A stretch of DNA of 64,000 nt, taken from the NCBI RefSeq assembly GCF_020520285.1, contig NZ_CP084742.1:4154001-4218000 (forward strand). Direction: 5' to 3'. How positions within the stretch are numbered: the stretch's first letter is position 1; every line of letters begins with the position of its first letter. The position numbers were made by a program, and so were the translations under genes. This stretch comes from Pseudomonas sp. L5B5. GTDB lineage: Bacteria; Pseudomonadota; Gammaproteobacteria; Pseudomonadales; Pseudomonadaceae. The notes under the pieces were generated by a model. That model saw only the letters and a program-made list of their open reading frames with translations. It was not told where the DNA came from and made no database searches. Below, piece after piece: positions 40,833 through 49,580 of the stretch.

Positions 40833-41603
40833 ATGTCGATCCTGCAGGCCATCAGAACCTTTTTCTTTTACCTGCTGTTGGGCACCAGTTCCTTGCTGTG
40901 GTGCTCCCTGAGCTTTTTTATCGCGCCGTTCCTGCCATTCAAGGCGCGCTATCGCTTTATCAATGTCTACTGGTGTCGCTGCGCGCTGTGGCTAACCAAG
41001 GTATTCCTCAACATCCGAGTGGAAGTGAAGGGCGCGGAAAATGTCCCCGAGCGCCCTTGCGTGATCGTTTCTAACCACCAGAGCACCTGGGAAACGTTTT
41101 TCCTCTCGGCCTATTTCCAACCCTTGAGCCAGGTGCTCAAGCGTGAACTGCTGTATGTACCGTTCTTCGGCTGGGCCATGGCCATGCTGCGCCCCATTGC
41201 CATTGATCGCGACAACCCCAAGGCGGCCCTCAAGCAAGTGGCGAGCAAGGGCGACGAGCTGCTCAAGGACAATGTCTGGGTACTGATATTCCCTGAAGGC
41301 ACTCGCGTGCCCTATGGCCAGGTCGGCAAATTCTCCCGCAGTGGCAGCGCCCTGGCAGTGAATGCCGACCTGCCGGTCCTGCCGGTGGCCCACAACGCCG
41401 GCAAGTTCTGGCCCAAGACCGGCTGGAGCAAGCGCCCCGGAACCATCACCGTGACCATTGGTGCCCCCATGTATGCCGAAGGCAGCGGTCCCCGGGCCAT
41501 CGCCGACCTCAACGACCGTGTGGCGGCCTGGAATGAACAGGCTCAGCGGGATATGGGCTCATTGCCACCATTGGACGTTGCTGCGGATAAGATGGCTGTA
41601 TGA
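40833..41603 (+). CDS. plsC: 1-acyl-sn-glycerol-3-phosphate acyltransferase
   Basis: 256 aa. Makes phosphatidic acid at the inner membrane. Hydrophobic N-terminus (about residues 5-40), NHQSTWET (the HxxxxD-type motif in this variant appears as NHQSTWE), FPEGTRVP and the GKFSRSGSALA block. ATG at 40833 starts MSILQAIRTFFF, matching the Pseudomonas form; an earlier ATG adds eight residues. Last gene of glyQS-gmhB-plsC. Confidence 0.93.
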   Translation: MSILQAIRTFFFYLLLGTSSLLWCSLSFFIAPFLPFKARYRFINVYWCRCALWLTKVFLNIRVEVKGAENVPERPCVIVSNHQSTWETFFLSAYFQPLSQVLKRELLYVPFFGWAMAMLRPIAIDRDNPKAALKQVASKGDELLKDNVWVLIFPEGTRVPYGQVGKFSRSGSALAVNADLPVLPVAHNAGKFWPKTGWSKRPGTITVTIGAPMYAEGSGPRAIADLNDRVAAWNEQAQRDMGSLPPLDVAADKMAV

Positions 41604-41959
41604 GCTTCTGTGGATAACCTGTGCACGGCTTTTTCAAAAGCCGCTGAATTACCGGTTTAACTCACTGATTTATATATATATTTCAGAAGCTCATAAAATA
41701 TCGAAAAAGGTGCATAAGTTTTGCACCTGGAAAAACCGGCCACCCTGCCTGATGCCAGTCAGTGACGCGAGATGATCCCTTGGAGGAGCAGCCGGTCGAC
41801 GCTCGATTGCTCGCGAGGGTCGTTAAAGGTAGCGCGTGTTTACTGGATAAACGCAGCGCTCTGACGTCCATCGCGAGCAAGCTTCGCTCCTACAATTTCC
41901 CTAACTGACTGGCGTTAGCCACGCTGCCGGTTTTTTTCGCCTGGGCAATTCCCCTGCCG
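41604..41959. other. Gene-free interval with DnaA box, AT-rich tract and REP
   Basis: 356 bases between convergent plsC and the kinase gene. Holds an exact DnaA box (41609-41617), an AT-rich tract with an alternating TA run (about 41665-41710), a REP unit at 41869-41893 (ATCGCGAGCAAGCTTCGCTCCTAC) and a decayed inverse partner near 41783-41820. No open gene. Confidence 0.75.
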
Positions 41960-44278
41960 TCACTCCTCGAGCAAGGGCAATTCGAGGATGAAGCAGGAAC
42001 CCTGGCCCACCACGCTGTGGCAGCTGATACGCCCCTGGTGCCGGTCCATCACCGCCTTGACCATCGACAGTCCAAGGCCCAGCCCCTCGATGCCCTTGGC
42101 CGAGGCGAAGCGCTGGTACTGGCCGAACAACTGGGGCAAGTCCGCAGCGGCAATGCCCCGGCCTTCGTCGCTGACCTGGCAGCGTAGCCAGCCCTCGGCA
42201 CAATTGACCTGCACGCTCACCGTGGAACCTTCGGGGCTGTACTTGATGGCATTCTCCAGCAGGTTGAACAGCGCCCGGGTCAGCAGGGACTGATCCGCCA
42301 GCACCAGGCTTTCGGCCTGTTCATCCAGGCTGTGACGCAGATGGATGTGCTTGAGCTGAGCCAGGGTGTTGGCCTGGTCGAAGGCGTCCAGCACCAGCAT
42401 GGCGAACATGCTGGGTTCGAACTGATAGGCCTCCGATTCGGCCTTGGCCAGTTGCACGAAGGCTTCGGTCAGTGCCAGTGCCCGGCGTACTTGTTGCTCG
42501 ATCTGCCCATAGACCTGCTTGGGCAGCGACGGCTGGCGCTGCTGGACATCCAGCAGCGCGAGGATCGCCGAATGCGGCGCGCGCAGGTCATGGGACAGGA
42601 ACCGCAGGAGCACCCCGCGCTGCTGTTCGGCGTCACGCTCGACACTCAGGTCGGTCAGGCTCAACAGCCAGCCGAGCGGCGTTTCGCTGTCGACCGGCAA
42701 TAACGGCGCCAGCTCGACCCGCAGGCTGCGCTGCTGAATGTCACGAAACTCCACCGCGGGCAACTGTGCCAGGCTGGGGTACGACGCCGGTTCAGCCAGG
42801 CCCGGATAACCCAGGGCTGCCAGTTGCGGCAGTAACGGGTGGCCCACCAGCGAATGGTCGAACACTTCACGGGCGTTGCGGTTGGCCAGCAGGATCCGGC
42901 CCTCGGGGTCGCTGATCAGGGTCGCCACCGGCAGGCATTCCAGGCCATCGGAAATGAAGCGCCGGGTATCCCGGGTTCGGCCCAGGGCCTGCTCCAGGGC
43001 CACGATCTGCCCTTGCAGCACATCTCCCATCGGCGCCTGGCTGCGTCGGCGCTCAGGCAATACCTTGGGTTCGCTGTCCAGGCGCTGCAGCTCCCAGCCA
43101 AAGTAGGTCAGGATCACCTGCAGGCGTCGCCAGTTCCAGATCAGGTACGCCAGCAACATGCCCAGGAGGCTGGCTACCGGCGACCACCAGTAGCCCAGGC
43201 GCAACATCGCGACCGAGCCCACTAGCGCCAGGCCCATGCAGCCCAGGGTTATCCACAGGGCGTGGCGCGGACGCCACAGCAGCAACCCGAGCAGGGCGGC
43301 CGTCAGAGTCATGGACAGCAGCACTCCCGGCCACTGTCCCAGCGCCACCACGCTACGGTGCTGCAACAGGCCGTTGAGCAGGTTGGCCTGGATCTCGACG
43401 CCCGGGGTGGTGCCCTGGCTACCGGATTGCGCAGTGACATAGCGGTCACCCAATCCCGGAGCCGTGGAGCCCACCAGGATCAGCCGGTCCCGCAGCAACT
43501 CCGGTGGGACTTCGCCACGCAGCACGCTGACATAGGGCACGCTGGGAAAACCTGCGGCCTTGCTGATGAAGGGTATGCGCACCGGGTTGGCTCGCAGCCA
43601 GCCCCGAGCCACCTCCGGCTGCCCGTTACCCGGCATCCGCGGCGCCAGCGGGTCGGCCTCGGTCAGCTGGTACAGCAGCCAGGTCAATTGCGCCCGTGGC
43701 GCTTGTTGCGGGCCTTCGCGCAAATAGACGCTGCGCACGGTGCCGTCGGCATCGGCCTCGGCATTGATATGACCCAGGCCTCGGGCACAGTTGCGCAACG
43801 GCGGTACCGGCAACAGTTCGCCCAGGTCCTGGCCATAACGGGCCACGCCTTCGCGCAGTACCGGCAGGAACACATTGCCGGCACGGCACAGGGCGGCGGC
43901 CAGGCGGGTGTCGTTTTCCACCGTGCTACCCGGCTCGCTGAGGATCACGTCGAACAGCACGCCCTTGGCACCCGCGGTGGCCAGGCGGTCCAGCAACTGG
44001 CCATGGATCGCCCGTGGCCAGGGCCAGCGGCCCAGTTGCTGGAGACTGTAGTCGTCGATGGTCACCAGCAGGATCCGCGAGTCCACCGGCAGCGGGGTGA
44101 AGCGCCGCAATTGGTCATAGAACAGGTTGTTCAGGGCCAGGCCATGGCTCAGGGACAACGCCGCCGTCAGTGGCAGCAGGAGCAGGCTGACCCACAGCCA
44201 TTCGCGCACCAGGCGGTGGAACAGCTGCTGGGCCTGGGTCGGTTCCCGGCCATCGCGGCGACGGCGCCAGGGACTCAT
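41960..44278 (-). CDS. CHASE2-domain sensor histidine kinase
   Basis: 772 aa. One N-terminal transmembrane segment (residues about 28-50), then a large extracytoplasmic CHASE2 domain (about 60-310, ILLVTIDDYSLQQLGRWPWPR, VLFDVILSEPG), three further transmembrane segments (about 315-390), a PAS-like region (about 445-560) and the kinase: HisKA with FLSHDLRAPHSAI, N box NLLENAIKYSPEG, G boxes DEGRGIAAAD and GLGLGLSMVK. Expected partner is the OmpR-type regulator at 47000. It lies 18 bases after the FecR gene and is co-transcribed with it. An exact DnaA box (43249-43257) lies within. Confidence 0.92.
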   Translation of the reverse strand: MSPWRRRRDGREPTQAQQLFHRLVREWLWVSLLLLPLTAALSLSHGLALNNLFYDQLRRFTPLPVDSRILLVTIDDYSLQQLGRWPWPRAIHGQLLDRLATAGAKGVLFDVILSEPGSTVENDTRLAAALCRAGNVFLPVLREGVARYGQDLGELLPVPPLRNCARGLGHINAEADADGTVRSVYLREGPQQAPRAQLTWLLYQLTEADPLAPRMPGNGQPEVARGWLRANPVRIPFISKAAGFPSVPYVSVLRGEVPPELLRDRLILVGSTAPGLGDRYVTAQSGSQGTTPGVEIQANLLNGLLQHRSVVALGQWPGVLLSMTLTAALLGLLLWRPRHALWITLGCMGLALVGSVAMLRLGYWWSPVASLLGMLLAYLIWNWRRLQVILTYFGWELQRLDSEPKVLPERRRSQAPMGDVLQGQIVALEQALGRTRDTRRFISDGLECLPVATLISDPEGRILLANRNAREVFDHSLVGHPLLPQLAALGYPGLAEPASYPSLAQLPAVEFRDIQQRSLRVELAPLLPVDSETPLGWLLSLTDLSVERDAEQQRGVLLRFLSHDLRAPHSAILALLDVQQRQPSLPKQVYGQIEQQVRRALALTEAFVQLAKAESEAYQFEPSMFAMLVLDAFDQANTLAQLKHIHLRHSLDEQAESLVLADQSLLTRALFNLLENAIKYSPEGSTVSVQVNCAEGWLRCQVSDEGRGIAAADLPQLFGQYQRFASAKGIEGLGLGLSMVKAVMDRHQGRISCHSVVGQGSCFILELPLLEE

Positions 44279-44296
44279 GGACGACTCGATGACGGG

Positions 44297-45292
44297 TTAC
44301 TGGACACGGGTGTTTCTGGGGTAATAGAAAATGTCATAGACCCCGGTTTCTCCTTCCAGGCCGTGCTCGTCGAATGCCGAGAGGCGTACATGATAGAAAA
44401 ACGCCTGCAACCCGGTGAAGTTGACTTTGGGGGTGCTGGAAAACTGCTCCTGCTTGATGTTCAGGAAGTCCTTGTCGGTGGCCACCTGGGCTCGATAACG
44501 ACGGGCGCCCGGCAGGGGTTCCAGAATCAACTGCCACACGGGCAGGGGGCCCATCTGCCCCGCCTGCCCCAGCAGCCGAGGCGCGGCCAGCAGTTCCACA
44601 GGCTTGAGTTCGCCTTCCTTGCGAATTCGCATGCCCTGGCGCGCCATCACCTGCACTTCGCCTGGCAGGGGGCCGGCCGGTTTATCCACAACCTGCTTGC
44701 CGCGACGCAACGGTTTCTTGTCGGGGGTCTCTTCGTCCCGGTTCACCGCCACCTGGCCATTGAGCACTTCGACCAGGGACTGTTCATCGTCATTGCGCAC
44801 CCGGAAGTGGGTGCCGCGCACACCCAGCACGCCAACTGGCGTCACGATCTGGAAGCGATCATGGTCGCTGGTGCGCTTGATCACGTAGGACTCGATCTGG
44901 CCCTGCTGCAACACGACCTGGGGAATGCTGTACTGGTTGTTCAGTTGCAGGGTGACCTGGGAACTCGATGGCAACACCACGCGCGAGCCGTCTCCCAGGG
45001 ACAGGCTGACAAACGCCGAAGGTGACGTCTTCACGCCTTCCTTCTCGTCGATGTCCATGCCTTCTTCCAGGGCTGTCTCGCGACCCTTGGCATCCAGCTT
45101 CCAGGCTTCGCCAGTCAGGTGCTCGACCGTGGCCGGTAGTGGCTGGCCACGGCATTGCTGGTTGTCATCGATGTAGGGCAGGCGCTTGGCCGGGGAGATC
45201 GCGGCGCTGGCCACCGTGCCGGACAAGGCCAGTACCACGCCAAACAAGAGCGGGGCGCACATGGCCCGGTGGCGAATAGGCAAGTAGGTCAT
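44297..45292 (-). CDS. FecR-domain periplasmic protein
   Basis: 331 aa. Signal peptide (about residues 11-30, LLFGVVLALSGTVASA), then a FecR beta domain (about 95-175) with FQIVTPVGVLGVRGTHFRVR, the conserved core. A C-terminal fibronectin-like part follows (YRAQVATDKDFLN). Not a sigma-regulator FecR, since it has no cytoplasmic helix domain; it is the periplasmic type often found with CHASE2 sensors. ATG at 45292 is chosen; the frame is open 64 codons upstream without a signal. Exact DnaA box at 44682-44690. Confidence 0.87.
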   Translation of the reverse strand: MTYLPIRHRAMCAPLLFGVVLALSGTVASAAISPAKRLPYIDDNQQCRGQPLPATVEHLTGEAWKLDAKGRETALEEGMDIDEKEGVKTSPSAFVSLSLGDGSRVVLPSSSQVTLQLNNQYSIPQVVLQQGQIESYVIKRTSDHDRFQIVTPVGVLGVRGTHFRVRNDDEQSLVEVLNGQVAVNRDEETPDKKPLRRGKQVVDKPAGPLPGEVQVMARQGMRIRKEGELKPVELLAAPRLLGQAGQMGPLPVWQLILEPLPGARRYRAQVATDKDFLNIKQEQFSSTPKVNFTGLQAFFYHVRLSAFDEHGLEGETGVYDIFYYPRNTRVQ

Positions 45293-45490
45293 GAGTTCAT
45301 CGGGTCCGTGGTCGCGCTCTTCTGGCGTCCGTGCCATTAGAACTAGATTGTTGGCGTTCTGGCCATAGCTCTCTATCGAGACCGGTCCACAGCCTTTCAT
45401 TCCAACTGGAACGGCACAACCGCTCTGAAGCGGTTGTGCGTTCATGGGGTGATTCACCAGTCGGGGTAGAGCCCCTTCCGGCATTTGGGG

Positions 45491-46180
45491 TTAATCCCGG
45501 TCAGTGGCGATCAAGCGATAGGCCAGAGCGCCAAGGCCTGCACCCAGCATCGGAGCCACCCAGAACAGCCACAGCTGGGACACCGCCCACTCTCCGGCAA
45601 AGAATGCCACAGCGGTACTGCGGGCCGGGTTAACCGAGGTATTGGTGACTGGGATGCTGATCAGGTGGATCAATGTCAGGGTCAGGCCGATGGCGATCGG
45701 AGCAAAACCCGGAGCCGCCCGCTTGGACGTGGCGCCCAGGATGATCAGGAGAAACATTGCCGTCAGCACCACTTCAGTCAACAGGGCCGCGAACATCGAG
45801 TAGCCGCCGGGCGAGTGTTCGCCGTAACCGTTGGCGGCAAAACCAGCCGAAGCGTCGAAACCGGCCTTGCCGGAGGCGATCAGGTACAGCACAGCGCCGG
45901 CTGCCAGGCCGCCGAGGACCTGGGCGACGATGTAAGGCAACAGACGGTTACCCGCAAAGCGCCCGCCCAGCCACAGGCCTACCGAGACCGCCGGGTTGAG
46001 GTGGGCACCCGAAATAGGGCCCAGGGCATAAGCCATGGTCAGCACGCTGAGACCGAAAGCCAGGGCGACCCCCAGGTAACCAATGCCGAACTGTGGAACG
46101 CCGGCAGCCAATACGGCACTGCCACACCCGCCCAGGACCAACCAGAACGTACCAAAGAATTCCGCGCCGAGTGTTTTCAT
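45491..46180 (-). CDS. aqpZ: Aquaporin Z
   Basis: 229 aa, six transmembrane segments. Water channel of the inner membrane. Both NPA boxes are intact ([13 protein letters not shown] and [12 protein letters not shown]), with Arg after the second. The selectivity-filter His is in [11 protein letters not shown] and Cys/Phe positions match the water-selective class rather than the glycerol facilitator. It sits between the FecR/kinase operon and the regulator gene. Confidence 0.96.
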   Translation of the reverse strand: MKTLGAEFFGTFWLVLGGCGSAVLAAGVPQFGIGYLGVALAFGLSVLTMAYALGPISGAHLNPAVSVGLWLGGRFAGNRLLPYIVAQVLGGLAAGAVLYLIASGKAGFDASAGFAANGYGEHSPGGYSMFAALLTEVVLTAMFLLIILGATSKRAAPGFAPIAIGLTLTLIHLISIPVTNTSVNPARSTAVAFFAGEWAVSQLWLFWVAPMLGAGLGALAYRLIATDRD

Positions 46181-46481
46181 CAGAGGCCTTCACAGATATT
46201 TGAAATAAAGGGGGGAGTATCTAGATCGCCGGGAGTCGACGAAGAGGGGGGAAGACACATCCGTGTGTCGAGTATTACGTCCTGAGGAGGCACTCCCTGT
46301 TTTCCCCTGTACGGCAAATCGAAGCGAGCTTCGGTCCGCAGCCGCCAAACCGGCGGATGACACTCCCTGTGTCGGAGCACTTCCGATTGCCCCCGTGTGC
46401 CACTCAGCGAGTGCGAATTTACCGGGCGCACGAAGCCTGGTGTCGCTTTGCAATATTTGTTCAGAATTTTCAGGTCCATGG
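46181..46481. other. Upstream region of aqpZ
   Basis: 301 bases with no gene I can support. It has a repeated 10-mer, CACTCCCTGT, at 46291-46300 and 46361-46370, exactly 70 bases apart. Small inverted repeats lie between (GAAGC..GCTTC and CCGCC..GGCGG). It must hold the aqpZ promoter. Confidence 0.5.
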
Positions 46482-46769
46482 TTAAAAAACCCAGCGCTGC
46501 TGTTCCTGATACACCAGCGCGGGTGCCGACGGCGGAATGCTTGCGGGGGCAAATCCCCGCGAACCGCTGAGGTCGGCCGGGCTCACCGAGGGACTGAAGT
46601 ACCGCTGGACCGGCAGGTCGTAGTGAGGGGGCGCCGGCACGGCGGTGACGGTAGAGGAAGCCTCAAAACTCAAGAGCGCAGCAACCGACAGCGTGACGAG
46701 CTTCACCAGCCCCGCTCCTTCGGAAATCTTTCTCCACCCCATATCCACTCTTCCCGACATGTTGCCCAT
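46482..46769 (-). CDS. Small exported protein of unknown function
   Basis: 95 aa. A hydrophobic segment at about residues 20-37 (LVKLVTLSVAALLSFEA) looks like a signal peptide. The mature part is rich in Pro, Ser, Ala and ends YQEQQRWVF. AAGGAAAAGGG lies just before the ATG. Not recognised as any family. Antisense reading is possible but lacks a ribosome site. Confidence 0.5.
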   Translation of the reverse strand: MGNMSGRVDMGWRKISEGAGLVKLVTLSVAALLSFEASSTVTAVPAPPHYDLPVQRYFSPSVSPADLSGSRGFAPASIPPSAPALVYQEQQRWVF

Positions 46770-46937
46770 GGCCCTTTTCCTTGCTCGTTCGAGCCGGTAT
46801 CGTCCTTCAATGAATTCGGCGCTGAGGGTCCTCCCAACAGCTACCGGCTATTTGATATCAGCGTACCGAGGGAGCCGTGCTCCTAGAGCAATTCGCCACA
46901 ATTGTTCAGATTCGGCTCTGGGGCCTAAACTTCTCCC

Positions 46938-46971
46938 CAGCCCGAGGCGCGCACAGCCCAGCCTCGGGCTG
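46938..46971. promoter_or_regulatory. Strong hairpin in the leader of the response-regulator gene
   Basis: Perfect 11-bp stem (CAGCCCGAGGC / GCCTCGGGCTG) with a 12-base loop, ending 28 bases before the ATG of the regulator. No U-run follows, so a leader element is more likely than a terminator. Confidence 0.55.
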
Positions 46972-46999
46972 ACTCCCGACCCCTAAGGACCTGCCTCGC

Positions 47000-47728
47000 A
47001 TGCGTGTCGCGATACTGGATGACGAACCCGCAGAACTGGCGCGGGTAGAACAGACACTGCGAGATATTCCCGGCCCGGGCGAACAACCCTGGACCGTGCA
47101 CCGTTTCGAGCGGGGCGAGGACCTGCTGCGTCAGTTGCGGCGCGAGACCTTCGACCTGCTGATCCTCGACTGGCAGGTACCGGACCTGAGCGGGCTGTCG
47201 CTGCTACGCTGGACCCGCGAACACCTGGACTCGCCGCCGGCCGCCATCATGCTCACCAGCCGCGATGCCGAGAGCGATATCGTCCAGGCCCTCAACACCG
47301 GTGCCGACGACTACCTGAGCAAGCCGTTTCGCCCCAATGAGCTCAAGGCCCGGGTCAACGCGGTGCTGCGCCGCCATGGCCTGCAACGCAACAACAGTGA
47401 AGAAGTGCTGAACTTCAACGACCTGTCCTTCGACGATGCCGAACTGACGGTAACCCGGGCCGGCGTGCCCATCAGCCTCACCGAGCGCGAGTACCGCCTG
47501 GCCCGCTGCCTGTTCGCCAACCTGGGCCGCCCGTTGTCCCGAGAATACCTGTACGAACGCTTCTGGACCCATGAGGAAATCCTTTCCTCCCGGCCTCTGG
47601 ATACCCACATATACCGGCTGCGCAACAAGCTGGGACTGACAGCAGATCGGGGCTGGCAGTTGCTGACGATCTACGGCTACGGCTACCGGCTGGAAAGCGT
47701 CACGTCGCCTGGCGAGCAGGACAACTGA
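47000..47728 (+). CDS. OmpR-family response regulator
   Basis: 242 aa. Receiver domain with acidic pair DD at 7-8, phospho-acceptor Asp57 (LLILDWQVPDLSG) and Lys in YLSKPF. DNA-binding winged helix in the C-terminal half (ISLTEREYRLARCL, THIYRLRNKL, IYGYGYRLE). Likely partner of the CHASE2 kinase across aqpZ. AAGGA lies upstream of the ATG. Confidence 0.92.
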   Translation: MRVAILDDEPAELARVEQTLRDIPGPGEQPWTVHRFERGEDLLRQLRRETFDLLILDWQVPDLSGLSLLRWTREHLDSPPAAIMLTSRDAESDIVQALNTGADDYLSKPFRPNELKARVNAVLRRHGLQRNNSEEVLNFNDLSFDDAELTVTRAGVPISLTEREYRLARCLFANLGRPLSREYLYERFWTHEEILSSRPLDTHIYRLRNKLGLTADRGWQLLTIYGYGYRLESVTSPGEQDN

Positions 47729-47755
47729 CTGCTTGCCGCAAAAAACGGCTTGATA

Positions 47756-48088
47756 TCATTCCGGGTCCTGCCAGACATCTTCATAGCCCGCGCGGTCGAT
47801 GATGAAACGCGTCCCGCTCGGCAGATACAGGTAGTCGATCACCTCCGGCAGCAGCTCGACCAGGTGCTCGGCGCACAAAGGTTGGTAGAAATCCGCAGCG
47901 CTGGAATGTTCGCCGCAGTGGATAAACCAACTGACCGTACCGTTCTGCGGCAACTCGATCCGGGTGCCATAGATGGGCGAATGCGCGAGGGAGCCGGTGG
48001 CCAATGCAATCATCGGCTCCGGGGCCTGGGGAGCGAGGTCGTAGCGTTCACAGATAAGCTGCTGTCTTTCGTTCATTGGTCCAGCCAT
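47756..48088 (-). CDS. Small protein resembling DUF2185/Imm33 immunity proteins
   Basis: 110 aa. Acidic, soluble, no signal. The C-terminal part (LPSGTRFIIDRAGYEDVWQD) and middle (SWFIHCGEH) resemble the Imm33/DUF2185 immunity pattern, but this is by eye and weak. Last gene of the six-gene array; its start overlaps the stop of the preceding gene (TGATG), so they are coupled. Confidence 0.6.
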   Translation of the reverse strand: MAGPMNERQQLICERYDLAPQAPEPMIALATGSLAHSPIYGTRIELPQNGTVSWFIHCGEHSSAADFYQPLCAEHLVELLPEVIDYLYLPSGTRFIIDRAGYEDVWQDPE

Positions 48089-48429
48089 CAAGGGAAAATC
48101 GGGAGAGTCCTGCCCAGCGCAAAGACCTGTTCGAGTGCAACTTCATCATCGCTGTCACCGTCCTCGAGACACCTGAAGCGGCGCCCCCGCAGTGCCGGTT
48201 CCAGGCAGTCGTGCAACGCCGCGGTGCGGAACAGCAGTTCCATCCAGAGCGCCTGGTCGCTCTCCAGGGTCAGGCGCAGATCATGGTCGGCGCGGCTGCC
48301 CAGGCCTGGGTCCTTGAACTCGACGACCTGGTCTGCAGCCCGCACACAATCCGCACTGGCGCGCAGCTTATCCATGACCTGCCGCGCGCCCAGCGGCTCA
48401 TCAAACACCAGCCGATATTCGTAGCTCAT
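48088..48429 (-). CDS. Hypothetical protein of the immunity-type array
   Basis: 113 aa, soluble and acidic. Begins MSYEYRLVFDEPLGARQVMDKL and has a repeated acidic stretch (CLEDGDSDDEVALEQ) near the end. I do not recognise the family. Position, size and strand make it a probable further immunity protein. Spaced 22 bases from the upstream gene. Confidence 0.65.
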   Translation of the reverse strand: MSYEYRLVFDEPLGARQVMDKLRASADCVRAADQVVEFKDPGLGSRADHDLRLTLESDQALWMELLFRTAALHDCLEPALRGRRFRCLEDGDSDDEVALEQVFALGRTLPIFP

Positions 48430-48451
48430 GTTCGTCTTCACTCCTTCGCCG

Positions 48452-48937
48452 TCAGCTGTCCAGCCACCAGTTGAGCAAGGTCTCGTCATCGGTGTCATCG
48501 AGATTTTTATAGATGTTGGCGTAGTACCACTCAACGCCTGTGGTCTCGCGGAAGCGATTGAAGAACAGGGCGATGTTGTCCATGCCATTTCGCGCTGGCA
48601 CCGACAATGTCAGATTGCCCTTGTAGCGCCCATCAAGCATGCCGCCCAGTTCGGTCGCCACATCCGCCGCCAGGACAGCGATATGTTCTTCCGGAATGTG
48701 AGCCGAATAGATGTGGATGCAGAAATTGCCGCCACGCTTGAGCACCACGGCCGGGACCTGGGGATCCTTGATCGAGATGATGTCGCCCTTGGCCAGGTTC
48801 AGCGCCAGCCCCGGTGAGTAGAGAATCTCGTAACTGTCCTCATCAATGCGCCGGACATGCAGCGGCTCATAGACCGGGCCGCGGCTGTTCTGCCCTGCGA
48901 CAACCCGAATCGATATTTCCTGGTGTTGATCATCCAT
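48452..48937 (-). CDS. DUF4265-family protein, copy B
   Basis: 161 aa. The DUF4265 start pattern is visible: PLHVRRIDEDSYEILYSPGL followed by LNLAKGDIISI, which matches the family form of an N-terminal beta domain. The family is frequent in immunity-gene arrays near polymorphic toxins; its function is not proven. It shares layout with copy A but little identity. Confidence 0.75.
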   Translation of the reverse strand: MDDQHQEISIRVVAGQNSRGPVYEPLHVRRIDEDSYEILYSPGLALNLAKGDIISIKDPQVPAVVLKRGGNFCIHIYSAHIPEEHIAVLAADVATELGGMLDGRYKGNLTLSVPARNGMDNIALFFNRFRETTGVEWYYANIYKNLDDTDDETLLNWWLDS

Positions 48938-49061
48938 AACAAGTTTCCGAGCGATTACTGTTTACCAAGGGTGGAAAGTGCCGAGCCGGCACCGGAAAAC
49001 GCCACAAGCTATCCATCGTCTTCCAGGGTTGCGCAGAAACAACTCTCAGGCCATTCGACAG

Positions 49062-49574
49062 TCATGCTTCAACTTCCAGTGAAGCCAGCGAAGAGCACTC
49101 GTTCATGCGCGCAGGCTCAATGGCCCCGTGCTGTAAACAGGCATCTTCATAGGCGATATGTTGGTCGTCAGTGATGGAGGACAGGTAGTGGTCAATTGCG
49201 GAAAAACTGACCTCGGGCGCGATATCCACCGTGAACAGTGACAAGCCCCGGGTAACCGTACACTGAGCACCGAGGCTGCGCAGGTGCTGCACAATACCGG
49301 AGCGCTCTGGCTCGCGCTCGGCAAAAACCCGCAACGTCGAGTGCCCGGATTGCCGTACCACGCCAGTAGCGATCAGCTCATGGGCATCGGCACGAGTCAG
49401 CACCCAGTCACCTTTGCTCACGCCGTAGAGATAGTAGGGCGTGTTGTCCAACTGGTAGACACCTGCGCCCCGTTGAATACCCCACAGCGACTCATACTCA
49501 ACCGGTGGATAACCGTCGGCATCGGTGGTGAGTTTGAAAATGATCTTGTGAAACTGAGCTGTCGAGTTATCCAT
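49062..49574 (-). CDS. DUF4265-family protein, copy A
   Basis: 170 aa. A textbook DUF4265 N-terminus: YPPVEYESLWGIQRGAGVYQ followed by NTPYYLYGVSKGDWVLTR. Residues 85-120 carry the second conserved part (STLRVFAEREPERSGIVQHLRSLGA). Soluble. Starts 7 bases after the upstream gene stop. Likely immunity role inferred from the neighbours. Confidence 0.85.
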   Translation of the reverse strand: MDNSTAQFHKIIFKLTTDADGYPPVEYESLWGIQRGAGVYQLDNTPYYLYGVSKGDWVLTRADAHELIATGVVRQSGHSTLRVFAEREPERSGIVQHLRSLGAQCTVTRGLSLFTVDIAPEVSFSAIDHYLSSITDDQHIAYEDACLQHGAIEPARMNECSSLASLEVEA

Positions 49575-49580
49575 TCGATC

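Noticed and set aside
46263..46886. 207-codon plus-strand frame between aqpZ and the regulator
   Set aside because: No ribosome site and irregular composition; the minus-strand 95-aa frame with AAGGAA upstream is the better candidate.
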